NCBI GenBank assembly: GCA_964567755.1
Contig: CAZMNW010000053.1
Span: 40,763-104,762, forward strand
Direction: 5' to 3'
Length of the DNA stretch: 64,000 nt
Source of the DNA: DASRJW01 sp964567755
GTDB lineage: Bacteria; Krumholzibacteriota; Krumholzibacteriia; G020349025
Made by a program: the position numbers and the translations under genes. Shown one piece after another: positions 54,041 through 63,283 of the stretch; positions within the stretch are counted from its first letter, which is position 1, and each line of letters begins with the position of its first letter. The notes under the pieces were generated by a model. It was given only the letters and a program-made list of their open reading frames with translations, ran no database searches and was not told the DNA's origin.

Positions 54041-55327
54041 TCACACCAGGTAGACGACTTCCGCCGGCCCGAGCGTGAGACTCGTGCCTGCGGTCTCGTC
54101 GGCCGGTGCGTCGTCGCGGCACACACGCAGCACGTGCCGGCCACGCGCCGCCGCCGGCAAACCACACACCTGGTCTGCGTGCCAGTCCTTGTTGACGACG
54201 AGGAAAGCGTTGGAGGCCTCCTCCCGGCGTTCGAGAACGAGCGTTGTTTCCGTGAGCGGCGTGCAGGCTTCCACCTCTTCGCTAGTCAATGCCGGCGTGC
54301 GCCCACAGACGTCGTGCACGCGGCGGATGAAGTTACAGAGATCGACCTGCGGCTCTTCCCAATGTTCTGGGCGTGTCTCGACCACGTGCAGGCGGCGGCT
54401 GAATCCGTATTCGAAGCCGACCGGCATCATCACGCCGCTCGCGAAGGCGGCCGCGAACGCATAGCGCTGGCGTTGCACCGCGGCGTTGCCATGTGTTTCC
54501 TCCCACAAACGTGGTGTGTCGTGCGATTCCGGAAAGCTGATGGAGCGCATGCAGACGGCGTTCTGACGCTGTTGTTCCAGGCACCAGGGCTGATCGAAGT
54601 TCCAATATTTGGCACTGTTGAAATGCCAGGTGATGCCGGAATCCCCGAGCGCCGCCACTTCCTCCAACCGGGCACCCAAGGTTTCGGCGACGAACAGCGC
54701 TTCGGGAACTCGCTGTCGCGTCAACTCGACCAGTGCGGCCCACGTCGAGGCAGGCACCTTGTAGGCGGCGTCGCAACGAAATCCCATGAACCCAAGATCG
54801 AGCGCCCGCCCGAGCCGTTGCACCCAGTGCGCGCGCAGCGCCGCGGCATCACGCGAGCCAGCGTGATCCAGCTCCGCTAGGTCTCCCCAGACGGTGACGC
54901 GTCGCGCATCGGCGGGATCGATGGCCGACGGGCTTGCGATGCGGCCCTCCGCGTCGTGCACGTACCACTCGGGATGCATGCGCACCAGGCGCGCGTCGCG
55001 CGCGGTGTGATTGAGCACCAGATCGAGCATTGGGCGCACGCCTTCTGCCCGAATGGCGCGCAGCGTATCGATCAACAACCGCGTGCCCCCGTCGGCATGC
55101 ACGTACCTGTCGTAGTGGTGATCGGGATGGTCCGCCGGCAACAGCAGCGGGTCGATACGCTCGTCGTCCTTGACCGCATAGCAGCTGCCCGAGAACCCGG
55201 GGAAGTGAATCGGGTTGAGGAGTAGCCAGTCGAACCCCAGCGAGTGCGCGTGGCGAGCGTGCTCCGGCCACCGCCGCATGTCGCCGACGAGTCGTGGAAA
55301 CAGATTGTAGATTCGCGGCGCGTTCAT
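54041..55327 (-). CDS. GH13 alpha-amylase-family enzyme (GlgE-like)
   Basis: 428 residues. Close in style to the catalytic domain of GlgE maltosyltransferase: PRIYNLFPRLVGDMRRWPEH, DWLLLNPIHFPGFSGSCYAV, LDLVLNHTARD and VTVWGDLAELDH. GH13 catalytic residues: nucleophile Asp in GFRCDAAYKVP, acid/base Glu in FVAETLG, third Asp in FPESHDTPR. It lacks the N-terminal domains of true GlgE (about 660 residues), so it may act as a transferase or hydrolase on alpha-glucans or trehalose-linked sugars. The stop is 1 bp from the Rieske gene's stop (convergent). Confidence 0.85.
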   Translation of the reverse strand: MNAPRIYNLFPRLVGDMRRWPEHARHAHSLGFDWLLLNPIHFPGFSGSCYAVKDDERIDPLLLPADHPDHHYDRYVHADGGTRLLIDTLRAIRAEGVRPMLDLVLNHTARDARLVRMHPEWYVHDAEGRIASPSAIDPADARRVTVWGDLAELDHAGSRDAAALRAHWVQRLGRALDLGFMGFRCDAAYKVPASTWAALVELTRQRVPEALFVAETLGARLEEVAALGDSGITWHFNSAKYWNFDQPWCLEQQRQNAVCMRSISFPESHDTPRLWEETHGNAAVQRQRYAFAAAFASGVMMPVGFEYGFSRRLHVVETRPEHWEEPQVDLCNFIRRVHDVCGRTPALTSEEVEACTPLTETTLVLERREEASNAFLVVNKDWHADQVCGLPAAARGRHVLRVCRDDAPADETAGTSLTLGPAEVVYLV

Positions 55328-55417
55328 CGGCGCTCCGGCCCACGGTTGCCGTTCCGCGGTGGCGGGTTCATCGGCATCCTCTCACGAGCGCCGATTCTTT
55401 TTCATCACAATTCCGTC

Positions 55418-56029
55418 TCACGAGCTTGGACGCGAGCCGGCGAGCGGCATGCGCAGCGCGAACACGAGCATGACGTGAGCTGGTGACTCGTGCTCGAATT
55501 CGAAGCGCGTGTAGCGCAAGCCCGCGGCCCAGCGTGTCGTCCGGTACAGGCTGCGCGAGAATTCCCCCGCCGCCGTCCATGTGACGCCGTCCTCGCTGCC
55601 GTCGCCGAGACTGGCCGCGGCCGCCGAGCCCGGTTCGACGCCGGCAGTCCCCGCGATGGCCTGATGCCCCCAGCCAGCGCTCGCTGCGAGGCTCAAGCAC
55701 TCCTCGCGCAAACTGTCGTGTTTCCAGAGCACGAGTCGGAGCGCCAGCGTCAAAGAAGAGAATCGCCGTTCGCCGCCGAACGTGCCCAATTCCTCGGAGC
55801 CCTCGAAGGCGAACTGCGCGAAGTCGCCCTGCACCAGTGCCACCACCCGGCCCATGTCATAGAGCAGTCCGCCGCCGATCCCCAGACCCCGACCCCACGC
55901 GTCGCTGAAAAACTCCGGGCTCACCGGCCCGCCCAGCATGCCGGCGACTTCGACACCGAAGGTCCCCGCCTGCGCGGGAACGACCGTGAGACACACCGCG
56001 GCGAGAAAGATGCAAGCGCGACGGCGCAT
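55418..56029 (-). CDS. Outer-membrane beta-barrel protein
   Basis: 203 residues from ATG 56027-56029; signal peptide CIFLAAVCLTVVPAQAG. The strands VVALVQGDFAQFAF, FSSLTLALRLVLW, WTAAGEFSRSL, WAAGLRYTRFEFEH and a final HVMLVFALRMPLAG are typical of small barrels (OmpW/OmpX-like size). No named family recognised. It follows the E1-alpha gene by 7 bp, the last gene of the leftward run that starts at 62574. Confidence 0.7.
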   Translation of the reverse strand: MRRRACIFLAAVCLTVVPAQAGTFGVEVAGMLGGPVSPEFFSDAWGRGLGIGGGLLYDMGRVVALVQGDFAQFAFEGSEELGTFGGERRFSSLTLALRLVLWKHDSLREECLSLAASAGWGHQAIAGTAGVEPGSAAAASLGDGSEDGVTWTAAGEFSRSLYRTTRWAAGLRYTRFEFEHESPAHVMLVFALRMPLAGSRPSS

Positions 56030-56036
56030 GGCGCGC

Positions 56037-57203
56037 TCACTCGATCGGGCGCGCATAGACGCCGTGATCCACGTCGGTGCCGTCGGGCATGTGGGCGGCT
56101 CGACTCTCGAGCGCAGCGGCAGCAGCCAACTCCACTTCCTCGGCGACGGCTCGACTGACGTGTTCGAGCACGGCGCGATTGCGTGCCGGGCGCGACTCGG
56201 GAAGGTCGCCAAGCCCTGTCCCTTCGAGACCCTCTTCGAGCACGAGCGCGGATCTTTCCAACCACGCTTCGTACAACCCGAGAGGATCGCGTTCGCCCCA
56301 GTGTCGAAAGATCGCGGCCGGCACGAGTTGGCGTGCTTCGGCCTCGTCGTGCGTGGCGTGGCCGCCCATGCGAAAGGTGTTGGCGAGCAACAGCACTGGC
56401 CCACGCCCTTTGCGGCAATCGCTCACTGCCTGGGTCGTGGCGGCATAGACATCGAGAACATGGTTGCCGTCACACAAGTACCCCTTCACGCCGTAGGCGA
56501 GGTGCAGTTGCTCGAGCGGCGCACGCGTGTGCACTTCGACGCGCGTCCCGAGCGCGATCTGGTTGTTCTGCACCACGACGACGAGTGGCACGCCGAGCGC
56601 CGCGGCGAAGCTCATGCCCTCGTGGAAATCGCCGGTACGCACGCTGCCATCGCCGACCCAGGTGAGCGCGACGCGCGCCTCACGGCGCTGCTTGAATGCG
56701 AGCGCGACACCCGCGCATACCGGCACGAGCGCCGCCACCATGCTGATGGGGGGGACGATGCCATACGCCAGGTCGCCGATGTGGAGATCCCGGCCCTTGC
56801 AGCGCTGGTCGGCGGTGCCGAGATACGACTTGAAAACTTCGACCAGCGGCATGCCCATTTCCGGGTAGGCGCCGGCATTGCGAATCATCGGCCCGACGAC
56901 GTCCCCGCCCGCGCCGCGGCGCAGCGCGTGTACGTTGCCCACGGTCACGGCCTCTTCTCCCGTGCCCAGCCAGGCCTTCGAGATCACGCCTTGCTTCACC
57001 CAGCGTTTGAGCGCGGTGTCCATGCTGCGGGTGCGGAGAAGACCGGCGAAGAGATCGAGATATTGGCGCGGGCTCAACGCTTCGATCGTGCGTGCGCGCA
57101 CGCGCGAGGCGCGCAAGGTCGCGTCCCATTCTTCCAGGATCGCGGCGGACGGCTGCCAGGAAACATACTCGGGCGGATCGAAAGCGGAGGATCGAATGAC
57201 CAC
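56037..57203 (-). CDS. 2-oxoacid dehydrogenase E1 component, alpha subunit
   Basis: 388 residues from GTG 57203. Thiamine-diphosphate-binding lines: WVGDGSVRTGDFHEGMSFAA with the GDG...N-type motif and VPLVVVVQNNQIAL; also HALRRGAGGDVVGPMIRN and a C-terminal phosphorylation-loop-like region (RMGGHATHDEAEA). The closest groups are pyruvate and branched-chain 2-oxoacid dehydrogenase E1-alpha. The beta subunit, E2 and E3 are not nearby, which is unusual since alpha and beta are normally adjacent. It begins 3 bp after the mnmA stop. Confidence 0.88.
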   Translation of the reverse strand: MVIRSSAFDPPEYVSWQPSAAILEEWDATLRASRVRARTIEALSPRQYLDLFAGLLRTRSMDTALKRWVKQGVISKAWLGTGEEAVTVGNVHALRRGAGGDVVGPMIRNAGAYPEMGMPLVEVFKSYLGTADQRCKGRDLHIGDLAYGIVPPISMVAALVPVCAGVALAFKQRREARVALTWVGDGSVRTGDFHEGMSFAAALGVPLVVVVQNNQIALGTRVEVHTRAPLEQLHLAYGVKGYLCDGNHVLDVYAATTQAVSDCRKGRGPVLLLANTFRMGGHATHDEAEARQLVPAAIFRHWGERDPLGLYEAWLERSALVLEEGLEGTGLGDLPESRPARNRAVLEHVSRAVAEEVELAAAAALESRAAHMPDGTDVDHGVYARPIE

Positions 57204-57206
57204 GTC

Positions 57207-58313
57207 TCACCCCATCGCGGCAACGATGCGCCCGCCGCCCACGACGACATCGCCGTCGTACACCACTCCTGCCTGCCCTGGCGCCACGGCGCGTTCCGGT
57301 GTAGCGAATTGCAAACGCACCGCACCGGTATCGAACTCCATGGAGCGCAGCAACACCGGCGCGCTCCGCGAGCGCAACTGCACCGACAGGTCGGCGGCCA
57401 CCGCATCCCCACGGAACCAGAACGAGTCGAGAATCACGCCGTCACTCCATAGCGACTCATCCGGACCCACGACCACGGTGTGTGTCCGCGCCTCGATGTG
57501 GTGGACGTAGAGCGGCTTGCCGGCTGCGAACTGCAACCCGCGTCGTTGACCGACGGTGAAGTTGCCAATGCCATCGTGCGCGGCGAGCGCGCGCCCCTCG
57601 AGGTCCACCACCGCACCGGCGCGGGCGCTGCCGTGCTTCTCCAGGAACTCGCGGCGGTTCCCGCGCGGCAGGAAACAAATCTCCTGGCTGTCGGACTTCG
57701 TGGCCACGTCGAGACCGGCGGCCGCGGCCACGGCGCGCACCTCGCGCTTGACCCGGTCCCCGAGCGGGAACAGCGTGCGCTCGAGGCACTCATGCGGTAC
57801 GCCGTGCAGGAAGTACGACTGGTCCTTGGCGCTGTCGGCACCCCGGCGCAGGAACGACCTCCCGTCTGCCGTGTGCGCGATGCGGGCATAGTGCCCGGTG
57901 GCGACGAACTCCGCCCCCAGTTCCCGCGCGCGCTCGAGCAGCACCGGGAAGCGCACGGTTCCATTGCAGTCCACGCACGGATTGGGGGTGCGGCCGGCGT
58001 CGTACTCCTCGACGAAGCGATCGATGACGCGGGCGCCGAAGGCCTGCGTCACGTCGAGGAGAAAGTGCTCGATCCCGAGCGTCTCGCAGACGCGCCGCGC
58101 ATCGAGGACGTGCGCCAGCGAGCAGCAGCTGCTGTCACCGTCGCTGCCGACATTGGAGTAGCAGAAGTTCTTCATGGTGATGCCGAGAACGCGCGCGCCG
58201 CGTTGCTGCAACAAGACGGCGGCGGCACTGCTGTCGACGCCGCCGCTCATGGCGAGCAGCACCGTGCAGCCGCGAAGCTCGCGCTCCGCCCAAGGATCGC
58301 TCGCGATCAGCAT
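57207..58313 (-). CDS. mnmA: tRNA-specific 2-thiouridylase
   Basis: 368 residues from ATG 58311-58313 (GGAG 6 bases upstream). Inserts sulphur at the wobble uridine 34 of tRNA Lys, Glu and Gln. The PP-loop AMSGGVDSSAAA, the first catalytic Cys in PNPCVDCN and the second in SDSQEICF are present, as is the C-terminal GQRRGLQFAAGKPLYV. An insert with a CCSLAH stretch near residue 65 is not in the E. coli enzyme but occurs in several other phyla. It lies 13 bp after the TPR gene. Confidence 0.95.
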   Translation of the reverse strand: MLIASDPWAERELRGCTVLLAMSGGVDSSAAAVLLQQRGARVLGITMKNFCYSNVGSDGDSSCCSLAHVLDARRVCETLGIEHFLLDVTQAFGARVIDRFVEEYDAGRTPNPCVDCNGTVRFPVLLERARELGAEFVATGHYARIAHTADGRSFLRRGADSAKDQSYFLHGVPHECLERTLFPLGDRVKREVRAVAAAAGLDVATKSDSQEICFLPRGNRREFLEKHGSARAGAVVDLEGRALAAHDGIGNFTVGQRRGLQFAAGKPLYVHHIEARTHTVVVGPDESLWSDGVILDSFWFRGDAVAADLSVQLRSRSAPVLLRSMEFDTGAVRLQFATPERAVAPGQAGVVYDGDVVVGGGRIVAAMG

Positions 58314-58326
58314 GAGTCGCTCCGGT

Positions 58327-59004
58327 TCAGCGCGGGACCAGATAGCGCTGCAGCAGCTGGACATTTTCGCTGGCGTTCTTCCCCAGCTCGCTGTCCGGCT
58401 CCAGCTTGCTCACGCGCTCCCAGTAGCGCACGGCTTCGCGGAAGATGCCCGCATCGGCAAATGCGACGCCAATGCTGTACAGCGCATGGCTGGCGTTCGG
58501 ATCGAGCTGCAGCGACTTGCGATACAGGTCCATCGCCTTGGCATGCTGCGACTGGGCGTAGTACGAATTGCCCATGTGGCTCCACACATCCGGGCTCTTG
58601 GGGTCGATTTCGGCGGCGCGCTCCAGCGTTTCGATGGCGAGCGTGTACTTCTCCTGCTCGTCGTACATGAGCGCCAGGTTCACCATGGCCTTGAAGTATT
58701 TCGGATCGATTTCGATCGCCTCACTGTAGGCGCCCACGGCCCCGTTGGCGTCGCCGGTTTCGTAATAAGCGTTCCCCAGGTGGAAGTAGATTTCCTTCGT
58801 CCCTTTGCCCTCGTCGACGATCTGCTTCAAGTGCACGAGACGGTCGCGTGGGCTCATTCCCTGCAGCTCCTTCTGCAATGGCGTCTTGTCTTCGCCAGCA
58901 CTCGGTCGCGACAGCATCAGCAAGGCGAGCAGAAACCACGCGGCCTGGGTGCGCCTCGCGCGACCAGTCGCCGGTCGACCGGAGCGCCGGTGCATGACGT
59001 CCAT
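58327..59004 (-). CDS. Exported TPR protein
   Basis: 225 residues from ATG 59002-59004, signal peptide (AAWFLLALLMLSRPSAG). Four canonical TPRs follow: EIYFHLGNAYYETGDANGAV, KAMVNLALMYDEQEKYTLAI, DVWSHMGNSYYAQSQHAKAM and HALYSIGVAFADAGIFREAV. Probably periplasmic, for protein-protein contacts, possibly with the barrel or TonB-like product of the same run. The gap of 86 bp to the barrel gene upstream may hold an internal promoter. Confidence 0.85.
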   Translation of the reverse strand: MDVMHRRSGRPATGRARRTQAAWFLLALLMLSRPSAGEDKTPLQKELQGMSPRDRLVHLKQIVDEGKGTKEIYFHLGNAYYETGDANGAVGAYSEAIEIDPKYFKAMVNLALMYDEQEKYTLAIETLERAAEIDPKSPDVWSHMGNSYYAQSQHAKAMDLYRKSLQLDPNASHALYSIGVAFADAGIFREAVRYWERVSKLEPDSELGKNASENVQLLQRYLVPR

Positions 59005-59090
59005 GAGGTGATCCTTCCTTTTCACGGCCGATTCCAGGCGCTGGCCGCGACCAGAGCATGATAGACCAAGGGCGCAGTCGGAGTTCCAGC

Positions 59091-60314
59091 CTAGCGCGAG
59101 CGGGGGGCCCGGCGCAGCCAGGTTTCCTGTCCCGAAACCGAGACGACCACGCGCCAGACGCTCTCTTCGTGACCATTTTCGGCCAGGCTGCCGACCCACG
59201 CGTGCTCCACTGCCACGTGGAATCCGCCCTTTCCAGGAGCCAGAGGCACGCCAAATCCAAAATGCACTGCCGTCTCGCGCACGGGATTGCCTCCGACTTC
59301 CGCCCCCCACGTCCAGCGAGACACTCCGGCCCGCACCGTAGACCAGAGTCCCCGCTTGTACTCCAGACCGGCGCCAATCCGAACCTCGTCGCGGAGCGAC
59401 TGGGCCTCGTACAGGCCGCCTTCGTAGGCCGGCCATTCGCGCCAAAGCGCGTCCCCTGCGAGCAAGAGCCCGCGTCCGAGCACCAGTGTGGCGCCACCAC
59501 GCACGACCTGTGGGAATTGCACCTTGGTGGCCGTCGTTTCGACTCGGAAAGGATCTGCCGTCGACCCCTGGCGCCCATTCCCGATCGTCGTCCGGCGCTC
59601 CCGGTCGGCAGTAAACTCCGGTGCCCAGCTGCCCGCGACTCGCAACCAAGGCCACGGCAGCGCCACGACGCCAAGATTGACGGACGTGCCGCGGAATTCA
59701 TCGCGCTGGCCGGAGGAGATTGCGACCAAGGAATCGCCGCGGGTGATCCACTGCTCGTCGATCGTCCCGAGAAGGAAGTCGACGCTGGCGCCGACACGCA
59801 GGCGCGACCCAAGCGTCGCCGCGAGCGCCACGGGAATCGTGTACAACGAGCCCTCGCGCTCGAAACTCTGCACGTATTCGAGACCATCGATGCTGCGAGG
59901 TTCGAGCGCGAAGCGACCGCGGAAGTTGCGCATGCTCGCATACCCAGTGGCGAGGATCACTTTGCCGAACAATGGCAAAGCGACACGCAGCTGCGGGAAG
60001 CGCGCGAACTCCTGCTGCGCCGACAGCGTGGCGGTGCGCGCGTCGCGCCAGCCGGCCACCGCGGCGAAAGAGAATGTCATGTAGCGCAGGCCCCCATAGG
60101 CAGCCGGATTCGCCGCCAGCGCTGTCATCGAGTCGTCGAGCGCCGCGCCGAGAACACCGAGCCCGCGCGCGCGCGCATCGCCGCTCTCATCGCTCGTCCC
60201 CAGGAACTGCAGGCCGAAGACCGACTCCGACGCTGCGACCCGGCCAGCGGCGAGTGTGACGAGAAACGCCACGACCACCGCGCGCGCTGCTCCCGCGGCG
60301 AGCGTCGGCCTCAT
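59091..60314 (-). CDS. PorV/FadL-like outer-membrane barrel protein
   Basis: 407 residues; signal peptide ending GRVAAS. The start of the mature part (DARARGLGVLGAALDDSMTA then ANPAAYGGL) is the PorV/FadL-type opening; strands such as RFPQLRVALPLFGKVILATG, RLRVGASVDFLLG and VHFGFGVPLAPG follow. It is predicted to form a 14- to 16-stranded barrel. Its ATG overlaps the lipoprotein gene's stop in ATGA (60311-60314). A second PorV-like barrel is at 33962-35203. Confidence 0.8.
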   Translation of the reverse strand: MRPTLAAGAARAVVVAFLVTLAAGRVAASESVFGLQFLGTSDESGDARARGLGVLGAALDDSMTALAANPAAYGGLRYMTFSFAAVAGWRDARTATLSAQQEFARFPQLRVALPLFGKVILATGYASMRNFRGRFALEPRSIDGLEYVQSFEREGSLYTIPVALAATLGSRLRVGASVDFLLGTIDEQWITRGDSLVAISSGQRDEFRGTSVNLGVVALPWPWLRVAGSWAPEFTADRERRTTIGNGRQGSTADPFRVETTATKVQFPQVVRGGATLVLGRGLLLAGDALWREWPAYEGGLYEAQSLRDEVRIGAGLEYKRGLWSTVRAGVSRWTWGAEVGGNPVRETAVHFGFGVPLAPGKGGFHVAVEHAWVGSLAENGHEESVWRVVVSVSGQETWLRRAPRSR

Positions 60315-61600
60315 GGCGCCTCCTCGCCGAAACCGGCCGGCAAGCCGTAGATCAGACGCAAGCGCGGTCGCAGCGTCGAGTCCGCTGCCGCTGGTCCATG
60401 GAACTCGAAGTGCCGCACGCGCGTGCCTTCGTTGGAAAGACGCAGGATCATGCCGCGGTTCTGCTTTCCCTCTTGCTGAAAAGCCAGCTCGGCTGTGATG
60501 TTGATCGTCACTGAACTGCCGGGCGACGGCGTGAGCTCGGTGATCGACTCTCTCTCCAAGGCGCGGTTGTTCTCATCCGTGGAGAAGACGAGCGTGCTGT
60601 CGTCCTGCACTGCGCTCGACGGCACGCTGAGGCCGATGTTCGGCCCGATGCCGAAAATCGTGTCCCCACGCGCCACCTGCACGAGCAGCAGATCGGCGCG
60701 CAGCACGTACGCAGCCTCCGGGAGTTGTGTTCGCAGCCGATCGAGGTCACTGAACTCGAGGAAGGTGTGGAAGCGGTGCGCGTCACTGACCACCCAGTTC
60801 GTTCCGGGCGTGTAGGTGGAATCGAACTCTACCACCACGAGCTGGCGTGATGGCGCCACCGAGCGCTCGACACCGGTCGTCGTTGGAGCGGCATAATTGG
60901 CGACGAAACGCGGCAAGGGTTGGTTCAAGGCCGTGACTTGTTGGAAATCGATGAACCCGGGCCCGCCGCTCACGAACCCCAGCCACACGAGCGCCACGTT
61001 GACCTCGAGCGTCTGCCGGTCCGCCACCACCGAGTCGTAGTCGGCGAGACTGCGGACATCGAACTCTAGGACGAGGCTCGGTGTCTCCATCGTGAGGTCA
61101 CTGCCTGCGACCGTGTCCCCGATGGCCACCATTCCAGGGCGCAGTTGCGGCAACTCCGTGAACACGGTCGATTCGTAGATGGCATCACGACTCCACGTAC
61201 GCGCTGCGAGCTCCACTTCGCGCATCCCCAGCAGCATGGCACCCGTGAACGGGGCCGTCGTCACCTTGGTGAGGTCGATGCGGAAGCGCCCGTCGTCGAG
61301 ATGCAATGTTTCGCCTTCATCGACGACGAAGGATGGCACGCGGAAGTCGTAGAGAATTTGCGAGGTGTATGCCCCCTGCGCACCGATCACGCCAATGGGG
61401 CTCGACCGTAGTGACACCGGGAGCGAGAAGACCGAGTCTTCGACCACGACGAGATCGATCGCCATCACGGTGTCCGGGGGCGTGCGTAGATCGCTGCCGA
61501 CGCGGGTCGGATCATCCTCGCCGCAGGCGAGAGCCAGCAGCGCCACCAGCACCGCTAACATCCCTCCCCCGACCCACCGCCGGCCCATCCCATGCCGCAT
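60311..61600 (-). CDS. Predicted lipoprotein with beta-rich exterior domain
   Basis: 429 residues from ATG 61598-61600 (GAAAGGAAG upstream). Signal peptide with lipobox LLALACGED. The mature part is beta-rich (VVVEDSVFSLPVSLRSSPIG, LHLDDGRFRIDLTKVT, LVVVEFDSTYTPGTNW) and ends RPRLRLIYGLP, similar to the end of DNRLRE-type domains, so it may share that fold. It is coupled to the PorV/FadL-like barrel, suggesting a surface lipoprotein handled by or paired with the barrel. Confidence 0.7.
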   Translation of the reverse strand: MRHGMGRRWVGGGMLAVLVALLALACGEDDPTRVGSDLRTPPDTVMAIDLVVVEDSVFSLPVSLRSSPIGVIGAQGAYTSQILYDFRVPSFVVDEGETLHLDDGRFRIDLTKVTTAPFTGAMLLGMREVELAARTWSRDAIYESTVFTELPQLRPGMVAIGDTVAGSDLTMETPSLVLEFDVRSLADYDSVVADRQTLEVNVALVWLGFVSGGPGFIDFQQVTALNQPLPRFVANYAAPTTTGVERSVAPSRQLVVVEFDSTYTPGTNWVVSDAHRFHTFLEFSDLDRLRTQLPEAAYVLRADLLLVQVARGDTIFGIGPNIGLSVPSSAVQDDSTLVFSTDENNRALERESITELTPSPGSSVTINITAELAFQQEGKQNRGMILRLSNEGTRVRHFEFHGPAAADSTLRPRLRLIYGLPAGFGEEAP

Positions 61601-61680
61601 GCGCCAGCTTCCTTTCACCACGGCCTCGCGCCGCTCTGAGCTTCCGAGCCCGGCCAGTCAACACAGGGATTGCATGGGCG

Positions 61681-62574
61681 TCAAGGCGGGTCTCGCGGCG
61701 GCGCGCTGCCCGGCAGATAGACGAAGCGCACGGTGACAACGAGCTCGTCGTCGGGGAAATCCGCGGGCAGAGGGCGAAATGGGGCAGCCCCGGTCATGGC
61801 GGCAAGGCTCGATCGGTGGAGAGACTCGTGCCCGTCGGTTTGCAGCAGCTGGGGGTTGTCGATCGTCCCGTCACGATGCACGACGACGCGTACCATACTC
61901 CAGCCACCCTGAATGATGCCGTACTGCGTGTAGGCCACCGGCGGGTTCCAGGCACCGTAGAGCTTGGCGCGCATGTGCACCCAGTAGGGTTCGTAGTCCC
62001 AGGCATGCGTGCTGAAGGCGTACTCGCCGAAGGCCAGAGCACCAGCCTCGTCGAGCTCGCTCGAGCGCCGTGCTCCATAACCAGGGCTGTCCTCGCGCTT
62101 GCCCGTGAGCAGTTGCTCGACGGTGGCCGGGAGGGCGTCGCGCAAGCTGGGCATGACACCGTCGGCAGCGGGTGCGGTGGGCGCTGGCCGGGTGGCGGAG
62201 TTGCCGCTACCGAGCTGACCTTCGCTTTCGGCCCCGGTTCCGGGGATGCTGTTGTCCATCGCGATCTGGCCACCAGCAGGAACGGAGGTGTCCGCATTTC
62301 CCGGCACGCGATCAGCGGCGCGCGACTCGAAGCGCCCGAGGATCTCGGTGGCGGATGGCTCGTCGACACGACTCGCCTCAGAGACATCGGCGACGACCTC
62401 GTTGAAATGGAAGCGCACCAGTTGTGCAGGTGTCACTTTGTCCCCTTGGAGGGGGGCGAGCATCTGCCCAACGAGCGGTGCAAAAAACCAGGCCAGGAGT
62501 ACGAACAGCAAATGCAGCAGTACGGAAAGACCGAGTCCTCGCCCAATCCGCTCTCGCGCCAGCTCCGCGTCCAT
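61681..62574 (-). CDS. TonB-like protein
   Basis: 297 residues from the ATG at 62574, preferred to an ATG 5 codons upstream because GGAGCAGG lies 7 bases before it. A membrane helix (GLSVLLHLLFVLLAWFFAPL) and a long low-complexity spacer lead to a TonB-like end: VHMRAKLYGAWNPP, GGWSMVRVVVHRDGTIDN, ALPPAT-like ESLHRSSLAAMTGAAPFRPL and VVTVRFVYLPG. No exbB/exbD lies beside it, so it would borrow the motor at 29250-30842 or another. First gene of the run that continues to 55418. Confidence 0.8.
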   Translation of the reverse strand: MDAELARERIGRGLGLSVLLHLLFVLLAWFFAPLVGQMLAPLQGDKVTPAQLVRFHFNEVVADVSEASRVDEPSATEILGRFESRAADRVPGNADTSVPAGGQIAMDNSIPGTGAESEGQLGSGNSATRPAPTAPAADGVMPSLRDALPATVEQLLTGKREDSPGYGARRSSELDEAGALAFGEYAFSTHAWDYEPYWVHMRAKLYGAWNPPVAYTQYGIIQGGWSMVRVVVHRDGTIDNPQLLQTDGHESLHRSSLAAMTGAAPFRPLPADFPDDELVVTVRFVYLPGSAPPRDPP

Positions 62575-62589
62575 GAAACCCTGCTCCAT

Positions 62590-63252
62590 CCCAGCCAGGT
62601 CGAACCACCCTCAACAATATCGAGATCCCGGGCGGCGCGAAAGGGCCGCAAGCCCCCACGCCGAGTCGGCGCCCCTTCGGCTCCGCGCAGCGTTCCGTAC
62701 CCTTCAGGTGCTCGATCATCGACGCCGTCGTGGATTCCGCAGACTTCCCACGCCGCTTTTCTGGCGAAACGATCTTCCGCCACTTTCCCACGACCTGTTC
62801 CTCTTCGACTCAGTCGGGTACCAGCTCCAAGGATTCAAATCGCTCCACTCGCACGGTGCGACACGCCCGGCACCAATTTCATCAAGGTGGCGTAGCCGGT
62901 CCCAACCGCTGTGCTCAGTACGAGGCATCGATGCATTCGGTGCGACAAGGACATGGGATTACGCAAGGGGATGCGACCTGCGTAACCCTGCCTCCGCCTG
63001 CGGAACCGCTGGCCCGAAGCAAGCAAATGAGTCGGGGCATCCTTGGGGCATCCATTCTATGGTCCCGGTCGCATTGACATCCAACGAATGGGCACGTGTT
63101 TTGTGTTGTCCATTCGGTTTACAGTGTTAAAGATTCTGACGCTGTCAATCTTGTTGACAATCGAAATGAACACGTCACTGCGCACGAGCTGCTCCTCGAG
63201 CCTGGCATGAATCCCGCATCGGCCTGGCATGAATCTTTCACTAAATATCTAC
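62590..63252. other. Spacer without a supported gene, turning AT-rich to the right
   Basis: From about 62590 to 62900 the DNA is GC-rich, with no protein-like frame. From about 63060 on it becomes markedly AT-richer. It contains an inverted repeat TGTCAA-TCTTG-TTGACA (about 63149-63165) and two copies of CCTGGCATGAATC (about 63200 and 63222). A 63-codon frame at 63096-63287 has no ribosome-binding site and reads unlike a real protein. Confidence 0.5.
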
Positions 63253-63281
63253 TTGACATTTGCATAGTGGCTCTCTATATT
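63253..63281 (+). promoter_or_regulatory. Near-consensus sigma-70 promoter
   Basis: TTGACA (63253-63258), a 17-bp spacer and TATATT (63276-63281). This is the best sigma-70 match noticed in the window and points at the endonuclease-like gene. Transcription should begin near 63288, just inside the first ATG of that frame. Confidence 0.65.
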
Positions 63282-63283
63282 GA

